Of a DNA stretch of 64,000 bases, positions 48,132 to 58,048 are shown in pieces. Origin of the DNA: Theristus sp. LFF4_11 (lineage: Eukaryota > Nematoda > Chromadorea > Monhysterida > Xyalidae). The notes under the pieces were generated by a model that saw only the letters and a program-made list of their open reading frames with translations, was not told the DNA's origin and searched no databases. A program made the translations under genes and the position numbers. How positions within the stretch are numbered: position 1 is the first letter of the stretch; the number at the start of each line of letters is the position of its first letter. The stretch spans positions 61,939-125,938 of the forward strand of contig JASANC010005514.1 in assembly GCA_030248135.1 (NCBI GenBank), given 5' to 3'.

Positions 48132-49071
48132 ATGTCGTCAACGCGAAAATCAGAACGAAAACGAGCGCCTGCAGTGGCATTCAGTCCAGATAATTCGAAA
48201 ACGACAAAACAATCGAAAATAATGCCGAATAAAAATCCTGAAAACAAAAACCCGGATTCTGAATCTGCAAATGTGAATCAAACTTTATTGCGACTGGTTG
48301 ATCTCGTGACAAAACTACTTGAAGAAATGAAGCAGCAGCGTGAAGAAAATGCGACTTTGCTTCGGGAACTGAAAGAGTGGCAACAGAACTCGGGCAAAAC
48401 TCTGGATGAATCGACAATCGACCCTTCGTACGGCCGGCCACCGGCGCATTTGGCTGCGCTGCCCCCTGACACTCAAGAATTCTTCAACATCGACCAAGCG
48501 GCTCGCCGTGACTTCGCGACACAGGATGAAGTGACGCAGCGGCAGAAAAAGAAAAACAATTGCGTCAGAGAACCTGCAAGAGCGGTAAGGGGGGAAGGGG
48601 GGGGGGGGGGGCGGGGGGGGGGGGGTGGGCTCCGTTGCCACATTTGCTGACGCGACGCGTTCTGGTGGTCGCCGCACTCGACCTCGTCCGCTCAAGGTGT
48701 TGATTGACGATGAGGGGCGCACAAAGGAGCTGTTGATGGGCAAGGACGCAGCAGCGGCGCTGAACGCAGGACGATCACAGCAGACAGCTAAGTGCTTTGT
48801 TCGAGCGGATCTGACCCATGTTCAGCGGGTGATTGACTTTCGTGCTAGGGACGTGCTCCATCATGTTCGTGAGCGATTCAGGGGGAGGGGTAGGACGTTT
48901 GTGCTGAGGGGATCCGGGACTGATGCGCACGCCATCTACGAGAGGGTGCCCAACAGTTCTGGATCCGGTTGGCGCATGCAGTTCTATTCTTTCCCCTTCG
49001 ACATCGGTCTCACTGACAGGATGGATCGCGAGCTGTCACAATCTGGTCCAGTCCCCGATGGGCAGGGTTAG
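48132..49071 (+). pseudogene. LINE ORF1 (coiled-coil nucleic-acid-binding protein), frame broken at G run
   Basis: The first frame, 48132-48650, encodes a basic start (RKSERKRAPA), a Leu/Glu-rich coiled coil (LVTKLLEEMKQQREENATLL) and a PPAHLAALPPDTQEFF segment. At 48597-48627 the sequence is almost pure G and the frame changes. The second frame, to 49071, continues with a plausible C-terminal domain (RADLTHVQRVIDFRARDVL). The G run is probably miscalled sequence, not biology. LINE ORF1 proteins normally bind element RNA. Confidence 0.65.
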
Positions 49072-49092
49072 GTCCGCGGCTCTCTTGTTGGC

Positions 49093-52052
49093 GTGAATGG
49101 AAACAGACCGTTACTGGGAAGTGAAAATAAAAAATTGTCTTTCTATTTCTGTAACGCAAGGTCGCTACTCTCTTCGGGTAGACGGGAGGCTTTGGAGTGG
49201 TTGACTGATGTGGATAGCAAATCTACAATATACATCTTTGTGGAAACGTGGCTTGACTCAACGGTTTCTGACGCAATTTTAAGTAAAAATGGAGATTTCC
49301 AAGTGTTTCGATTAGATCGGATGACGGGAACTCGAGGTGGTGGGATCTTATGTTTAGTGCCAATTGGGATTAATGCGACTTTGGATATAGCTAAAACTCA
49401 CACGTGTGCAGATTTTGAATTTCTCAGTCTCAAATTTTTTATCAATAAGAAGTGCTTTGGCTTGGGAATAATGTATCGTCCACCACGATTGATTACTTTG
49501 GGGGGAAATTCCTGGAACCTGTTCTTGGAGACACTCCGAATTCAATCTGAAGTTGGTTTAGGAGCGTTTATTTTCGGGGATTTTAACTTTCCCGATGTGT
49601 TTTGGGATACCAACTTGAGAACCAACATTTCCAAGGTTAGTCGAGAATTTGTGAACTTTATGGCAGACTTAGGGTTAGAGCAAGTAGTAGATAAACCGAC
49701 GAGAGGACGAAACTTTTTGGATCTCGTTTTTTTGTCGTCGAAATGTTTTGTGGACCATTTGGAGTTGGCAAGCCCCTTTGGACCGGATGATTCGTTCAGC
49801 GACCATCAATCTATTAGACTCATTTCTGCACTCACTATTTGTCCGAGTAAGAAGTCCCATATGACACGATTTCGGGACTTCAAAAAAACCAACTGGGATG
49901 ATTTGCGTCATTTCCTGACGTCGCAAATTTCACCAGATCCGCAAAATGAGCAAGGCGAAAATGTACTGGGTAGTTGGTCCCTGTTTTTCAGGAATTGTCC
50001 GGATGCAACTTCCATGTGCTGGAAGTTCGAAGAAACTTGTCGTTTCCTCATACGCTCTTTTGTTCCAATCGCTAGAATATCCAATCGATCAGGCAGACAG
50101 CAAACCTGGAGCCCAGCTCTTCAACGGCTCCTGAATACTCAGATGAGATTAAAAAAACGGTTTAAAAACCCTTCCAAAAGAAACATAAACCAGTTCTTGT
50201 CACTCAGAGCTGTAAATAAGTTGATTAACAAACGAAGACGCCGCGAAGCATATCTGGCCGAAAAATCTGCACTATCGAGCCCCGATCCAAAAAAAAATTG
50301 TGGACTTACGTAAAGAGTAAGTTCTCTGACAATAACACTCTTCCAGTGTTAATGGACAAGAACGGAACGCATTTGTTTACAGATAAGGAGAAGGCTGATG
50401 GGTTCAGTGAGTTTTTTAGCTCGATTTTTGAAGAGAGCGAGACTCACGATAACACCCGATTGGATAGTATTGCCACGCGTAGCACACTCAGTCATTTTAC
50501 CGAAAGGGAGGTCTTCAACTCACTTAGACGACTAAAGAATAAATCATCAGTTGGCCCAGACGCAATCCCAGGTATCTTCTTGAAAAAATTGGCTGTTTTT
50601 TTGGCCGAGCCTTTAGCTTCGATATTCAATGCGTCGCTCTTCTTGTCGGATGTTCCGCCAAATTGGAGATCTGCGATCGTTCAACCAATTCCCAAAAAGG
50701 GACGTAGTCCAAACCTTGTGGATTACCGCCCTGTGTCATTGACATCCAATTTGTGCAAAGTCTTCGAGGGCCTATTGAAGGATAGAATTTTAAAATTTTG
50801 TGTTGAAAATTCGGTACTGTCGCCATTTCAGTTCGGCTTTCTCCCTGGGCGTAGCGTTGAAATACAGCTATTATGCTGCTTGAATGATTGGACACGTAGT
50901 TGGGATTGTAATTATCCAGTTGATGTCATTTATCTAGATATTTCTAAAGCTTTCGACACAGTGAATCACAAAATTCTTCTAGAGAAACTGGGCACCTTTG
51001 GATTTGATGAAGTTTTGATTCAATGGGTTGGCGCTTACCTCCGCGAGCGTTCACAAACAGTTAAGGTAGGTAGAATGCGGTCAAAATCGTGTAGGGTGAC
51101 TTCAGGAGTTCCTCAGGGTTCAGTCTTGGGACCTATCCTTTTTGCGCTATTCATAAATGACCTCCCATCAGTGATAAAACACAGCAAGATGTTTATCTAC
51201 GCTGACGACGTTAAGTTATATAAAGAAGTGTCGTCTGACTACGACCGCTCCCTACTTCAGGAGGACATAGATGCTATAAATGATTGGATGCAAAGAAACA
51301 AGCTCAAACTCTCTGTAAACAAAACTGTTTGCTTGCATATTCAATCGCGTCTCAACCCTGGTTTCAAATACTACATAGATGGGAACGAAATTGAGCATCA
51401 ATCAACGGTCAGAGACTTGGGAGTCATCATGGACAGTAATTTAACTTTTAAAGAACACATTACAAGGGTTGTAGCTAAATCAAGAAGTGGTTGTGGGTTG
51501 ATGTCTAGATGTCTCAGAGTAAAAACCCAAAATCTTCAGCTGAAACTGTTTAAAACGGTGATTGTTCCAAGATTAACTTTTTGCCCCAGCGTCTGGTCGC
51601 CGTCGTTGATAGGGGACTGCAGAAGAGTAGAATCCGTTCAACGAAGTTTCACCAAATACGTTCAAGGAGTTGATTTAGGTGATAGTTACCAGAAAAGAAT
51701 GGACGACCTCCAGCTTCTGCCGCTTTTCGTCCAGCGCATAATTTCAGATTTAATTTTAGTTTACAAGATTCTCACACATAAATGCCATATCCCCGAGTCT
51801 GTGGAGTTTTTTCAGGTTCACGAAGGAGAAATTGGCACCAGGGGTCACTCTCTTAGGTTGAAGGTTCCGATGGTAAATACGTCCATCCGCAAAAATTTCT
51901 GGGGAACGAGAACTGTTGTTCTCTGGAATTCATTGAGTCAAGCTACGGTTGCCTCCACTTCAGTCACTACTTTCAGGAAATCTCTGTTGCTGAGAGACCG
52001 GGACCTTGTGCTGAAATTCGCTGAAACAAAATACTCGACAATTTTGATATAA
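49093..52052 (+). pseudogene. LINE ORF2: APE endonuclease and reverse transcriptase, one frame break
   Basis: The endonuclease part, 49093-50313, has FCNARSL, FVETWLD, TRGGGI, YRPPR, FGDFNFPDVFWD, FLDLVFL and FSDHQSI, the usual APE-type catalytic blocks. The reverse transcriptase part, about 50298-52052, has VDYRPVSLTS, QFGFLPGRS, LDISKAFDTVNH, SGVPQGSVLGPILFALF and the catalytic YADDVKLY, followed by a C-terminal domain ending at TAA 52052. The two frames meet at a run of nine A at 50290-50298, and a one-base indel there explains the break. All other motifs look intact, so the copy is young or was recently active. Confidence 0.9.
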
Positions 52053-53060
52053 ATCTACAGGAGAGTCCGCTTCCTACCCGAAAACTTCCGCTTTAAAGGG
52101 ATGCGTCTTTCATTCGCGCCAATCTCAGTCTCAAATCAATTCATTTTAATTTTTTGTATTGGAGTTCCGCCGGCTTGACCCTGTCTGTCCAAAAGCTTCT
52201 CGCTTCTCACGAACTTTCAATGTAAATTACAAATTCTCCTGCCAACCTTTCTCGTCAACATGTTCAATCACAAAATTAGGTCTATAGTATCTAATTTTCC
52301 ATCTCGATAGTTCCAGACAACTTGCCCCAAACGGTCGAGATTGTGACAGCCGCTTATTTGTTTTTGTTTTTTTTGTGGGCGGGGCCCGGTGTGGGTTTGC
52401 TTTTGTGTGTGGGGTGGGGGAGGTATGAAATTCCTGCGGTGGTGTTTTTCGTAAACCAGCGATTCGACGAACTCGTAATTTACCAACCAGATTTATCTGT
52501 CTTAGTTTTTTTCAATCAGCAGTTTCAGTTTCAGTCTGACTGTCAGAGTCGGATTGTTTTGTTTTGTAGTGTCGTGTCTTGACTGTGTTGTAGTGTTTGA
52601 GTGTTTGTTTCGGTTGACTTTTTTCCTCAGTTGTGTTGACAGTTCACTTAAAAACCGGACATTTTTCATGTCATTTCCTTTCTGATTCCACTTACTTTGA
52701 GGCATTCTGTTTTTTTTAACTTTGAGGCGCTTTGTTAGGCTATTGGATCATACAATTGCTTTGTTTTGATTTGCTTTCAAAGAAAACTGGGAATCTGAGA
52801 GCGTAATAAAATCAATCAATCAATCAATCAGTAATTGAGGTCACCAAAACAAAATCTCCAAAGTTCCGCCATACGGGAGTCATTCCGGAGGCGCTTGCAT
52901 ATCATATGTGGTTCTTCGAACTCCCTGATTGATGTAGCACAACTTTGATTTAAAAATTTAAAAAAAAATTTTTTTTCTTTAAAAAAAAACAAAAATGACG
53001 ATTTTTGTTTTTTTTAACAACCCTAGGGGGGCGGCCCCCCAGGCCCCCTAGAACAACTAT

Positions 53061-53870
53061 GCCCGGCGGTCTCTGGTGCTCTGGGGGGGGGGGTGTCGCC
53101 CACGGTACTGGTACCGTGGGTCCAAAAAAAATTTTAGAAGGGGGGGTATGGTGGCGTGGCCCGGGGGGGGGGGGTGCCGACCAAAAAGTGAGGGGGGTCC
53201 AAACTATGGTAACGTGGGACCCCCCATGGGCAGTAGCGAAAGCGGGACCTCGGGTGAGGGGGGGGGGGTGTTTGCCAAATTTTAGAGGGGGGTTTTAGGA
53301 GGGGGGGGGGGGTCCAGGTGCCTTCTCGGTGAGGGGGGGGGGGTGCACGGGCAGCAAATTTTTCTGAGGGGGGGGGGTGCACTGGCAGAAAAATTTCGTG
53401 ACGGGGGGGGACACGGGATCGCACGCAGTACCGTGGGCCCAAAAAAATTTTCGAGGGGGGGGTATGGTACCGTGGGGGGGGGTGCCGACCAAAAAGTGAG
53501 GGGGGGGGTCCAACCTATGGTAACGTGGGACCCCCCCCCCAGGGGGGTCCCATGGGGGGGTGCATTTTTTCAAAATTTTCTGTGGGGGGGTCCACCTGTG
53601 TACCGGTGTACCCCCCCCACCCCCCCCGCCCACGGTACTGATCGCACGGGTAATACAAAATTTTTGCCTTAGAAAAACACAGAAATTCTTGTAAAATACA
53701 GAATATTTTGTGCAAACAAGCTGCTTGTTTGGTCAGAAACAACAAAATCTATGCAGGGACAGACACAAACGTCAAGAAAAATGCAAAAATTACGGTATTT
53801 TTGGAAAAAATTGAGATGAGATTGACCACCGTGAGGGGGGGGTGCGATCCCGTGTTTTCTCGCGGAGGGG
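53061..53870. repeat. G/C-homopolymer-rich repeat region
   Basis: Contains repeated blocks such as GGTACCGTGGG, GCCGACCAAAAAGTGAGGGG, ACTATGGTAACGTGGGACCC and CATGGGGG, separated by runs of 6-12 G. The same blocks recur at 54340-54590 and 57400-57900. No reading frame is credible. True G-run lengths are doubtful. Confidence 0.6.
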
Positions 53871-54360
53871 CATAGTTGTTCTAGGGGGGGCCTGGGGGGC
53901 CGGCCCCCCCCCCCCGAAAAAATTTCGAATCTATCTCTATCAAACGGGTTTTTTTCGGCCCAGCTATTATCTATCTAAAAAAATTTCTCAGCCAGCTATC
54001 TATCTGAAAATTTTTGTCTTCGAAGACATAAAATAAGTCAATTTTTCACCAAAATTGACTACTTTTGCCTTGCCCATAATTCTTTAAAATTTCGCTAATT
54101 TTAGGTAAAATACGCGTTTATACTTGATTTTTAGTGTATTTTTAGCATTATTTTGCTGTTTTTATAGCTTTTTAGCGTTTTAGCTATCTATCTATCAAAT
54201 TTCAAAATTTTGACCGCCCCCCCCCCCCAAAGTCACATGGCCCCCCCCCCCGGCCCACCCCAAAATTTTCCAGCTATCTATCTATCTAGAAAATTTGCTC
54301 CAGCTATCTATATCGGCCCCCCCCCCAACCCCTCGGCTCTGGAACAACTATGCGGAGGGG
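53863..54360. mobile_element. Intact element C2 with 8-bp target duplication
   Basis: Element 53871-54352 (482 bp), flanked by identical CGGAGGGG (53863-53870 and 54353-54360). Inverted ends are CATAGTTGTTCTAG and CTGGAACAACTATG. Inside are AGCTATCTATCTAT repeats and TACGCGTTTATACTTG. It is the reverse complement of the split copy at 44817-53060 and defines the family's ends. Confidence 0.75.
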
Positions 54361-56060
54361 GGTGGGGGGGAGTCTAGTACCCGTGTCGAGGTAAAGGGGG
54401 GGAGGGGGGGTACACGGGTATCTGCCCGTGCACGGGCAGGATTTTCGGCTGAGGGGGGGTGGACCCCCCCCCCCCCCCCCACCCCCCCGCACTTTCGCCA
54501 CTGCCCATGGGGGCTCCCATGGGGGGTGCATTTTTTTAAATTTTTTTTGTGGGGGGTCCACCGGCCACCCCCCCCCCCACCGAGAGATGTAAGCTTCAAA
54601 ATTTTTTTTTTATTTAAAAAAAGTAAAAGAGCATTTTTTAAATTTTTTTTTAATTTTTCGAAATTTTGAAAGCTACACCGCAAAATACAGTTTTTTATGA
54701 ACAATTTTGTACGATTTCTGCATTTTGACTGAACATTCTAGGATGCAATTTGCTTGCACGTTGCTTGCAAATGGTGCATAGTCCTCAAAATGGTGCCAGC
54801 CCTCAAAAATCATAAATTTCTTGCGGCCTGCACACCGGTGTTGAGGGCTGCGCACATCGGTACCCCACACCGTGATGTGAAGTGATTATTTCCTTCAACT
54901 GTGGCCAGTTCTATAAAAATTGAACAGTTGAATAGTTGAACATTTTTATTCACTTTTTCACTATTCAGCGAAAAAACGGGTTCTATAAAAGTGAATAGTG
55001 AACAGTGAAAAGTGAACAGTGAAACGTGAATAGTGAATAGTGTTTTGAACAGTGAATTTCACTGTTCATTTTTGCTCAGTTCTATAAAAGACTCTTCAAC
55101 TGTTCAACTATTCACAAAAATCTTACAAGTCAAAAGAGACTTGTAAAAAGTTTGAAAAGTCATTTTTCCAGCAGATTTGAACTGAAAAAAGGTAAAGTAT
55201 TGTTTATTCATGTTTTTCTAACAAAAATTAAAAGCAGACGGCGTGAAATTTTGTGTCTCTGCATGGGTTTTAGTCTCGCTGTCATTCATCTGTTCTCCAC
55301 ATGATTTGTGGAGTGCAACACCCAAGCTTTATGTTGGTGGTGCACCATTTTTAGCCCATGTTTAATTTTTTTTAGCAAATTAATGAATTTTTGTTGGTTT
55401 CAAGCTGTCAAATAGAAAATTTAGCCAAAATTTAAATTTTTGACGAAGGAGTAAAAACCAAAACTTGGCAAAACCAATTTAAAATTACTGTTAATGATGC
55501 AAATTTCTTGATTTTTAATTTCAAAACGATAAAAAACATCAATTAAGACAAAAGTCGCCAAGATCAGTTGAACTGAACTTGGTTAAAAATTGCACCCTGC
55601 CCAAAATATGCCCAGTTTTGTGAATTTGTAAAATGAGAAAACTCACCTGCACAAGCACAACTGAGTTTCTTGTTGAAGAAACTCAAATTTCTTTAGCCAT
55701 TTCGTCAAAAAAATTCAGACTCCGCTCCATTCAGCAGTAAATGAAGTTCGTCGATTGATTTTCCATCGTATGCGGTGGCGTTCTTGACAACAAAACTGGA
55801 ACCCGGCGTTATTGAGTTCAAAATTTTCAACAGATAAGTTGATCGCTCATTTAAAATTGCTCGAATCTTCGCAGAACCAAGAATAAACAAAAAAGGAAAC
55901 TACAAGAAACACGTTTCTTTGTTTCTGTTTCTTTTCTATTCAACTATTCAAAATTCACTGTTCTGAATTTACTCTTCAAAATTTTACTGTTCACTTTTTT
56001 CCTTTATAGAAAACTCTTTTAATCTTTTGTTTTAAAAAATTCACTGTTTACTGTTTACTA
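54361..56060. repeat. Low-complexity and minisatellite-like stretch
   Basis: 54361-54590 repeats the G/C-rich blocks. At 54900-55110 and 55935-56060 there are many variants of a 7-8-bp unit (GTGAATA/GTGAACA, TTCACTGTTCA), partly inverted. Between them is A/T-rich unique sequence. A 61-residue frame on the minus strand at 55705-55890 (LLKILNSITPGSSFVVKNA) looks vaguely protein-like, but I recognise no family. Confidence 0.45.
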
Positions 56061-56669
56061 TTCAACTGTTGATTTGTTTTCTTTAATTGGCGGGGCGGGG
56101 TGGGGTGGGGTGTTTCCTTTTTTTTTTTTTGGGCGGGGGGGGGGAGGGAAAGAGGAAAAAGAACACACCCGCGGGGGGGGGAGAGAGAAACGGGAGCGCG
56201 GGAGAGAGGAAAAAAAAAAAAAAAAAAGACTACCCTTCTTTTTTTTAATATAAGCCTTTGAAAAAAGTGCTATTATAGAAATGTGCGTGAAACACGAGCG
56301 AAACGGCTGTGGCGCTATACCACTGCATTGCAAAAATCGATGAGTTAACTTGGCATACATTCCACGTAAGGAGGGGTGGTAAAGAACAAAATTCCAAAGT
56401 GCATATTTTCTAGCCCATATGTTTGCAAAAATAACTTTGAAAGAAAACAAAAATGAAAAAAACTGTTGTATCTGCACTGTTTTTACTGTACGAACATGTG
56501 CATTATTTTTTGCGCAATAACCACACTAGGCAACTGACCGCTATAGAACTGGGCAACCAAAAAGCTACAATCTTACAAAGTTAAAAAGTTTCAAAGTTAA
56601 AAAGTAACAAAGTTTTGAAGTTTATAAGCGCACACGTTCATAAGCTAACGCGCGAAGATTTACAGCTGT

Positions 56670-57030
56670 CCAGTTGACCAGTTCTCCAGTTGGCCAGTTT
56701 TCCAGGTGGCCAGTTTTCCAGTTTTCCAGTTTACCACTTTTCCTGTTCACCAGTTAGCCAGCTTTCAAGTTGCCCAGTTTTCCAGTTTTCCAGTTTCCAG
56801 TTTTCCAGTTGGCTAGTTTTCCAGTTTTCCAGTTTACCAGTTTTCCAGTTGCCCAGTTAACTGGTCAACTGGAAAACTGGTAAACTGGTAAACTGGAGAA
56901 CTAGCCAACTGGAAAACTGGTAACTGGAATACTGGAAAACTGGAAAACTGGCCAACTGGAAAACTGATAATTGGAAAACTGGAAAACTGACCAACTGGAA
57001 AACTGGCTAACTGCAAAACTGGAAGACTGG
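56670..57030. repeat. Palindromic minisatellite (CCAGTT arms)
   Basis: The left arm, 56670-56858, is a tandem array of variants of a 9-11-bp unit CCAGTTTTC/CCAGTTGGC. The right arm, 56859-57030, carries the same units in reverse complement (AACTGGAAAACTGG). The symmetry centre is GCCCAGTTAACTGG at about 56850-56864. The whole could fold into a hairpin with arms of about 180 bp. Confidence 0.85.
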
Positions 57031-57159
57031 GCACCGGGGGGGGGGCACCGTGCCACCCCCCCCTAAAACAGGGCACCCCCCATCGGACCCCCCCCCTCGA
57101 AATTTTGGCCGACACCCCCCCTTCTCCTCATGAAGTTTTGTCTGCCGAAACCCCCTCCC

Positions 57160-57997
57160 CAAAAAAAATTTTCTGCACACCCTAACATTTTTTCGAGAAT
57201 CATAATTTTTTGTTTGTAAAGTCTATAATATAAGCTGAATATATGATAACTTGACTCTCTTCATTGTAATTTCAAAGATTTTGCAGCAAAATTTAGCGTT
57301 TTTCCTTTAAAATTTAAGCGAAAAATATCATGGGGGGGCTGGGGGTGTGCACCCCCGCAGAAATTTTTCTACACTTTTGCACCCCCCATGGCCCACGCCT
57401 GGGGGCAGTACCGTGGGCCCAAAAAATTTTTCGGGGGGGGGTGCCGACCAAAAAGTGAGGGGGGCCGAACTATGGTAACGTGGGACCCCCATGGGGGGTG
57501 CATTTTTTAAAATTTTCTGCACACCCTAAATTTTTTTTTGAAAATCATGATTTTTTGTTTGTAAAGTCTATAATATAAGCTGAATATATGATAACTTGAC
57601 CCTCTTCATTGTAATTTCAAAGATTTTGCAGCAAAATTTAGCGTTTTTCCTTTAAAATTTAAGCGAAAAAAAATCATGGGGGGTGGGAAGTGTGCACCAC
57701 CCCCCAAAAAAAAAATTTCTACACTAGTGCACCCCCCATGGCCCACGCCTGGGGGCAGTACCGTGGGCCCAAAAAAAATTTCGGGAGGGGGGTTATGGTA
57801 CCGTTGGGGGGGGGGTGCAGACCAAAAAGTGAGGGGGGCAAACTATGGTAACGTGGGACCCCCATGGGGGTCGCATGGGGGGTGCATTTTTTTGAAATTT
57901 TCTGTGGAGGGTGCACCCCCCCCCACTCCCATGATATTTTTTCGCTTAAATTTTGAAGAAAAACGCTTAATTTTGCTGCAAAATCTTTGAAATTACA
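57160..57997. repeat. Tandem duplication of a roughly 360-bp G-rich unit with an inverted end
   Basis: Two units (about 57160-57525 and 57515-57900) share AGTCTATAATATAAGCTGAA, TTTGCAGCAAAATTTAGCG, CCCATGGCCCACGCCTGGGG, GTACCGTGGGCCC and GACCAAAAAGTGAGG in the same order. At 57945-57996 the piece with AAAACGCTTAATTTTGCTGC appears inverted, as if it were the other terminal repeat of an element. It stops abruptly at a TA-rich microsatellite, next to the lectin-like array. Confidence 0.6.
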
Positions 57998-58048
57998 ATG
58001 TATATATACACTTGTATATGTATATATACCTCAATCGTATATACAGCA

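Larger units (their letters stand above)
48092..52830 (+). mobile_element. CR1/Jockey-like LINE retrotransposon, 4.7 kb
   Basis: Non-LTR element with 5' region, ORF1, ORF2 (endonuclease and reverse transcriptase), a roughly 760-bp 3' UTR and a short (AATC)n tail at 52810-52830. The tail of tetranucleotide repeats instead of poly(A) is known in CR1/L2/Jockey-like groups. The flanks are a truncated forward copy (left) and a truncated reverse copy (right) of the hAT-like family, so the insertion was accompanied by loss of flanking sequence and no target duplication is visible. Both ORF1 and ORF2 carry frame breaks at homopolymers, which may be sequencing errors. Confidence 0.9.
45254..53033. mobile_element. 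hAT-like non-autonomous element, host of the transposon nest
   Basis: Starts TAGGGTTGTTAAACAAAAAT at 45262 and ends AACAACCCTA at 53025, and is flanked by the identical 8-mer GGGGGGCG (45254-45261 and 53026-53033). An 8-bp duplication plus TAGGG ends fits hAT. The outermost copy is in reverse orientation: its first half is 45262-45651 and its end is 52831-53025. Between these lie further copies of the same family and a LINE. There is no transposase frame, so it depends on an enzyme made elsewhere. Confidence 0.75.
44817..53060. mobile_element. Outer element C1 (CTAGTTGTTC...GAACAACTATG), split by nested insertions
   Basis: The left part, 44817-45253, begins CTAGTTGTTCCAGAG. It contains GATAGATAGCT-type repeats and AAGTATAAACGCGTATTTT. 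The right part, 53034-about 53060, ends CCCCCTAGAACAACTATG. Together they equal, in reverse orientation, the intact copy at 53871-54352. A hAT-like element with its own target duplication is inserted at 45254-53033. No clear duplication flanks this outer copy, possibly because its G-rich flanks are poorly called. Confidence 0.6.

Noticed and set aside
53005..54669. Glycine/proline-rich open frames in the G/C-rich region
   Set aside because: They are translations of G and C runs and conflict on both strands; several runs appear to be miscalled bases.
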